Source: an uncultured Actinomyces sp.
GTDB lineage: Bacteria; Actinomycetota; Actinomycetes; Actinomycetales; Actinomycetaceae
Length of the DNA stretch: 6,437 bases
Direction: 5' to 3'
NCBI GenBank assembly: GCA_915069725.1
Contig: CAJZFF010000108.1
Location: forward strand, 1-6,437
Below, one piece after another: positions 4,502 through 6,437 of this stretch. The translations under genes and the position numbers were made by a program. Numbering within the stretch: the stretch's first letter is position 1; each line of letters begins with the position of its first letter. The notes below the pieces were generated by a model. It had not been told where the DNA came from, made no database searches, and saw only the letters and a list, made by a program, of their open reading frames with translations.

Positions 4502-6437
4502 TCAGGAGTGTGCGCGGTGCCTCCTCACGATTCCGGCGACCAGGGCGAGAGCGGCCAGCACCCCGCCTCCGATCAGGAAGATGTCCATGCCCAAACCGCC
4601 GGTCAGCGGCAGCGTCGGCACGGTGGTCTTGGAATTCTCGAAGGCCGCATCGAAGGAGTAGTCGAGCCCATCGGGGGCGATCGTGAACTCGTGCGAGCTC
4701 TTGTCCACCTTGTATCCGGCCGGGGCGTCCTTCTCCTTCAGGGCGTACGCCTGGTCGCTCCAGCCCAGCCCGCTGACCTTGAAGGAGCCGGGCGCCGGAT
4801 CCTGGTCCTTGTACGGGCCCTGCTCGCAGGTGGCCTGCTCGCAGTCGGAGATCACCGTGCCCTCGGGCACGTCCGGACCGGTGAGGGTCCAGGTCGAGCC
4901 CGACAGCGGCGCGGCGTTATCCGCGTCGACCTTCGTCCAGGTCACCGAGCCGGTGAAGCGTCCATTGACCACGCCACCATCCACGACGCCGTCGGCGTCC
5001 TCCAGCGTCCCCTCGAGGGAGGAGCCGGTGATCTGAGTGAAAGTGAACGTGCCGGTGGCGGGGGTGTAGCCCGCGGGCGCCGCGGCCTCTTCGATCGAGT
5101 AGGTGCCCCATGTCAGGCCGGTCAGGCTGAACCTGCCCGGTTCGGGGTCCTGGTCCTCGTAGGGACCCGACGCGCACGTGTCGACACAGTCGGTCACGCG
5201 GGTGCCAGCGGGGACGCCGGGCCCCGACAGGGTCCACTGGGACCCGCCGAGAAGGGTCGTCCCATCGGCATCGAGCTTCTTCCAGGTCACAGAGCCCGGC
5301 TTCGTCTTATTGGTGATGGCGCATGTGACGCGGTCCTGATTGCGCACCGTCAGCGTCGCCTGGCCGTTGCTGGATTCCCCGACCGTCGACGAGTAGGACT
5401 CGCCGTTGGTGTCCGCAGTCTCCTGGCACTCCCACTGGCCGGGCTCGTACCCCGCGGCCTGCGGATCCTCCGAGCTCTCGGACAGGGACACCTCCCCTTG
5501 GGGGATGGACTGCGGGTCGCCCGTGGTGCCCTGGCCGGAGCGGGTGATCGCGCCGGAACTGCCCTCGACGGTCCACCGATCCGCGGACAGGCCGGGCACC
5601 TCGTCGGAGGCATAGGTGTTGTCCACGCTCTTGCTCAGCTGGAGGGTGGGGATGCGGATGGAGACCTTGTAGTCCTCGACCTCACCGGTCGCGGTGATGC
5701 CCGTGGGCTTCTGGCCGTCACCGCCGTTGTCGTTCGTCATGCGCACGCGCATGTAGCTGTCGGGTTTGGAACCGGGCTCGTCGTCGACGCTGCGCACGGT
5801 GTTCGTCACATCGTCGGGGACCTTCCACGTCAGCGTCGCGGCGCCATCGGTGCAGGCCACCTCATCGCTCTTCTCAGCGTCGTCGAAGACGCCGTTGTTG
5901 TTCCAATCGATCCACCCGGCGATCTTCCCCGAGCCCTCGCAGGTGAGGGACTCGGTATGGTTCTCGCCCGGCGCCGTACGGATACCGCCGTCCCACGTGG
6001 TGGTATCGATGGCGTCCTCGTCGTCGAACAGGCCGTCATCATCATCGCCCCGGGCATCGGCGCTGAACCTCTGATAGCCCTCGGCGTCGATGCGCTCGCC
6101 GAGGCGGGGGGCGCTGTGATCCAGAGACATGGTGGCCTGGGGCTGCACGCCGAAGGCGTCGGTGGTCGAGGTGACCTCGCCGCCCTGCCACGTGGGCTGG
6201 AAGAGGGCGCCGGAATAGCCGTAGGACTGCGGAGCGTCGCCGAAGTCGGTGGCGACGATCAGACCCAGCGCGACAGCCGAGTAACCCGACCCCTGCATGG
6301 TGATCGTAGCCTTGGTGGCGCCATCCATGAACATGACGGCGTCGGGGCCGCCCAGACCGTTGGGGCGGCTGTAGGACCCGCCGCTCTGATAGACGCACTC
6401 CTCGTCGCTAGGCATCAGGCGCAGGGTGCGGCCGCCG
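4502..6437 (-). CDS. LPLTG-anchored fimbrial tip/minor subunit (FimB/FimQ-like), N-terminus beyond window
   Basis: The frame is open to the window edge, so the signal peptide is outside; the ATG at 6415 is internal. Residues below count from that Met. At 58-67 is FGDAPQSYGY, and at 123-137 a very acidic GDDDDGLFDDEDAID. Residues 167-181 (GWIDWNNNGVFDDAE) and 244-249 (GEVEDY) mark a GEVED-type module. Residues ~255-371 form a prealbumin-like module with C330 and C365. Two Cna_B/SpaA repeats follow, at ~374-460 and ~489-580, each with an isopeptide-type lysine (K380, K495) and an E-box (YSIEEAAAPAGY with E443; YALKEKDAPAGY with E561). The sorting signal is LPLTG (602-606), a hydrophobic stretch (~610-630) and an RRHR tail, so the protein is anchored or polymerised by sortase. 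The shaft gene start lies 140 bases downstream. In Actinomyces such proteins cap fimbriae and mediate adhesion. I leave the symbol blank because FimB and FimQ cannot be separated by eye. Confidence 0.85.
   Translation of the reverse strand, partial: GGRTLRLMPSDEECVYQSGGSYSRPNGLGGPDAVMFMDGATKATITMQGSGYSAVALGLIVATDFGDAPQSYGYSGALFQPTWQGGEVTSTTDAFGVQPQATMSLDHSAPRLGERIDAEGYQRFSADARGDDDDGLFDDEDAIDTTTWDGGIRTAPGENHTESLTCEGSGKIAGWIDWNNNGVFDDAEKSDEVACTDGAATLTWKVPDDVTNTVRSVDDEPGSKPDSYMRVRMTNDNGGDGQKPTGITATGEVEDYKVSIRIPTLQLSKSVDNTYASDEVPGLSADRWTVEGSSGAITRSGQGTTGDPQSIPQGEVSLSESSEDPQAAGYEPGQWECQETADTNGESYSSTVGESSNGQATLTVRNQDRVTCAITNKTKPGSVTWKKLDADGTTLLGGSQWTLSGPGVPAGTRVTDCVDTCASGPYEDQDPEPGRFSLTGLTWGTYSIEEAAAPAGYTPATGTFTFTQITGSSLEGTLEDADGVVDGGVVNGRFTGSVTWTKVDADNAAPLSGSTWTLTGPDVPEGTVISDCEQATCEQGPYKDQDPAPGSFKVSGLGWSDQAYALKEKDAPAGYKVDKSSHEFTIAPDGLDYSFDAAFENSKTTVPTLPLTGGLGMDIFLIGGGVLAALALVAGIVRRHRAHS
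4656..5299 (-). repeat. two tandem Cna_B (SpaA-type) domain repeats in the tip subunit
   Basis: Two copies of ~90 residues align along their length. Matching pairs are GSVTWKKLDAD / GSVTWTKVDAD, GGSQWTLSGPGVPAGT / SGSTWTLTGPDVPEGT, CASGPYEDQDPEPGRF / CEQGPYKDQDPAPGSF and EEAAAPAGY / KEKDAPAGY. Each also carries a pair of cysteines just before the GPY motif (C410/C414 and C525/C530), absent from most Cna_B domains. The copies have diverged at the DNA level, so this is an old duplication and probably not a site of frequent slippage. Confidence 0.75.

Noticed and set aside
3792..4661. 289-residue open frame on the plus strand opposite the chimera and the fimbrial gap
   Set aside because: Long only because of high GC; the protein is a Gly/Val/Glu-rich mirror of the minus-strand genes, crosses the pilin ribosome binding site and the gap, and has no family features.

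Overview
The window is high-GC DNA with dense ORFs. It most likely comes from an oral-type actinobacterium of the Actinomyces group. The clearest pointers are an LPLTG-anchored fimbrial subunit with SpaA/Cna_B folds, followed on the same strand by the start of a major shaft pilin, and a PcrA-type helicase C-terminus of actinobacterial style. The genus is inferred from gene style and layout, not from a marker gene.

Left part, plus strand (1-1862): the end of an unrecognised ORF, then a two-gene unit. This unit encodes a maltose/galactoside-type hexapeptide O-acetyltransferase and an FMN nitroreductase, whose stop and start codons share one base (TAATG). The acetyltransferase probably starts at 481 from a leaderless transcript, because a TAGGCT -10-like hexamer ends 7 bases before the ATG. 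A convergent intergenic gap (1863-2017) holds a striking 50-base inverted-repeat structure, probably a bidirectional terminator.

Middle part, minus strand (2018-4361): a CPBP-family intramembrane protease, and upstream of it an ORF that does not make sense as one gene. Its first ~75 codons are the ribosome binding site, signal peptide and mature N-terminus of an Actinomyces-type major fimbrial subunit. At about 4128-4145 it passes in frame into the C-terminal ~335 residues of a PcrA/UvrD DNA helicase (motifs V and VI and the Tudor-like tail). The rest of the pilin, the pilus sortase expected after it, and the first half of the helicase are all absent.

Right part, minus strand (4502-6437): a large cell-wall-anchored fimbrial tip or minor subunit, cut by the window edge at its N-terminus. 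It has a GEVED-type module, a prealbumin-like module, two Cna_B repeats with isopeptide and E-box residues, and an LPLTG sorting signal. A 140-base leader carrying a hairpin separates it from the pilin start, which is the usual tip-then-shaft order.

The main observation is the pilin::helicase junction. It is either a real recombination or deletion between a fimbrial locus and a housekeeping locus, or a chimeric join in the assembly. Until that is settled, gene order should not be trusted across ~4130: positions 1-4130 and 4145-6437 may be two separate chromosomal regions.
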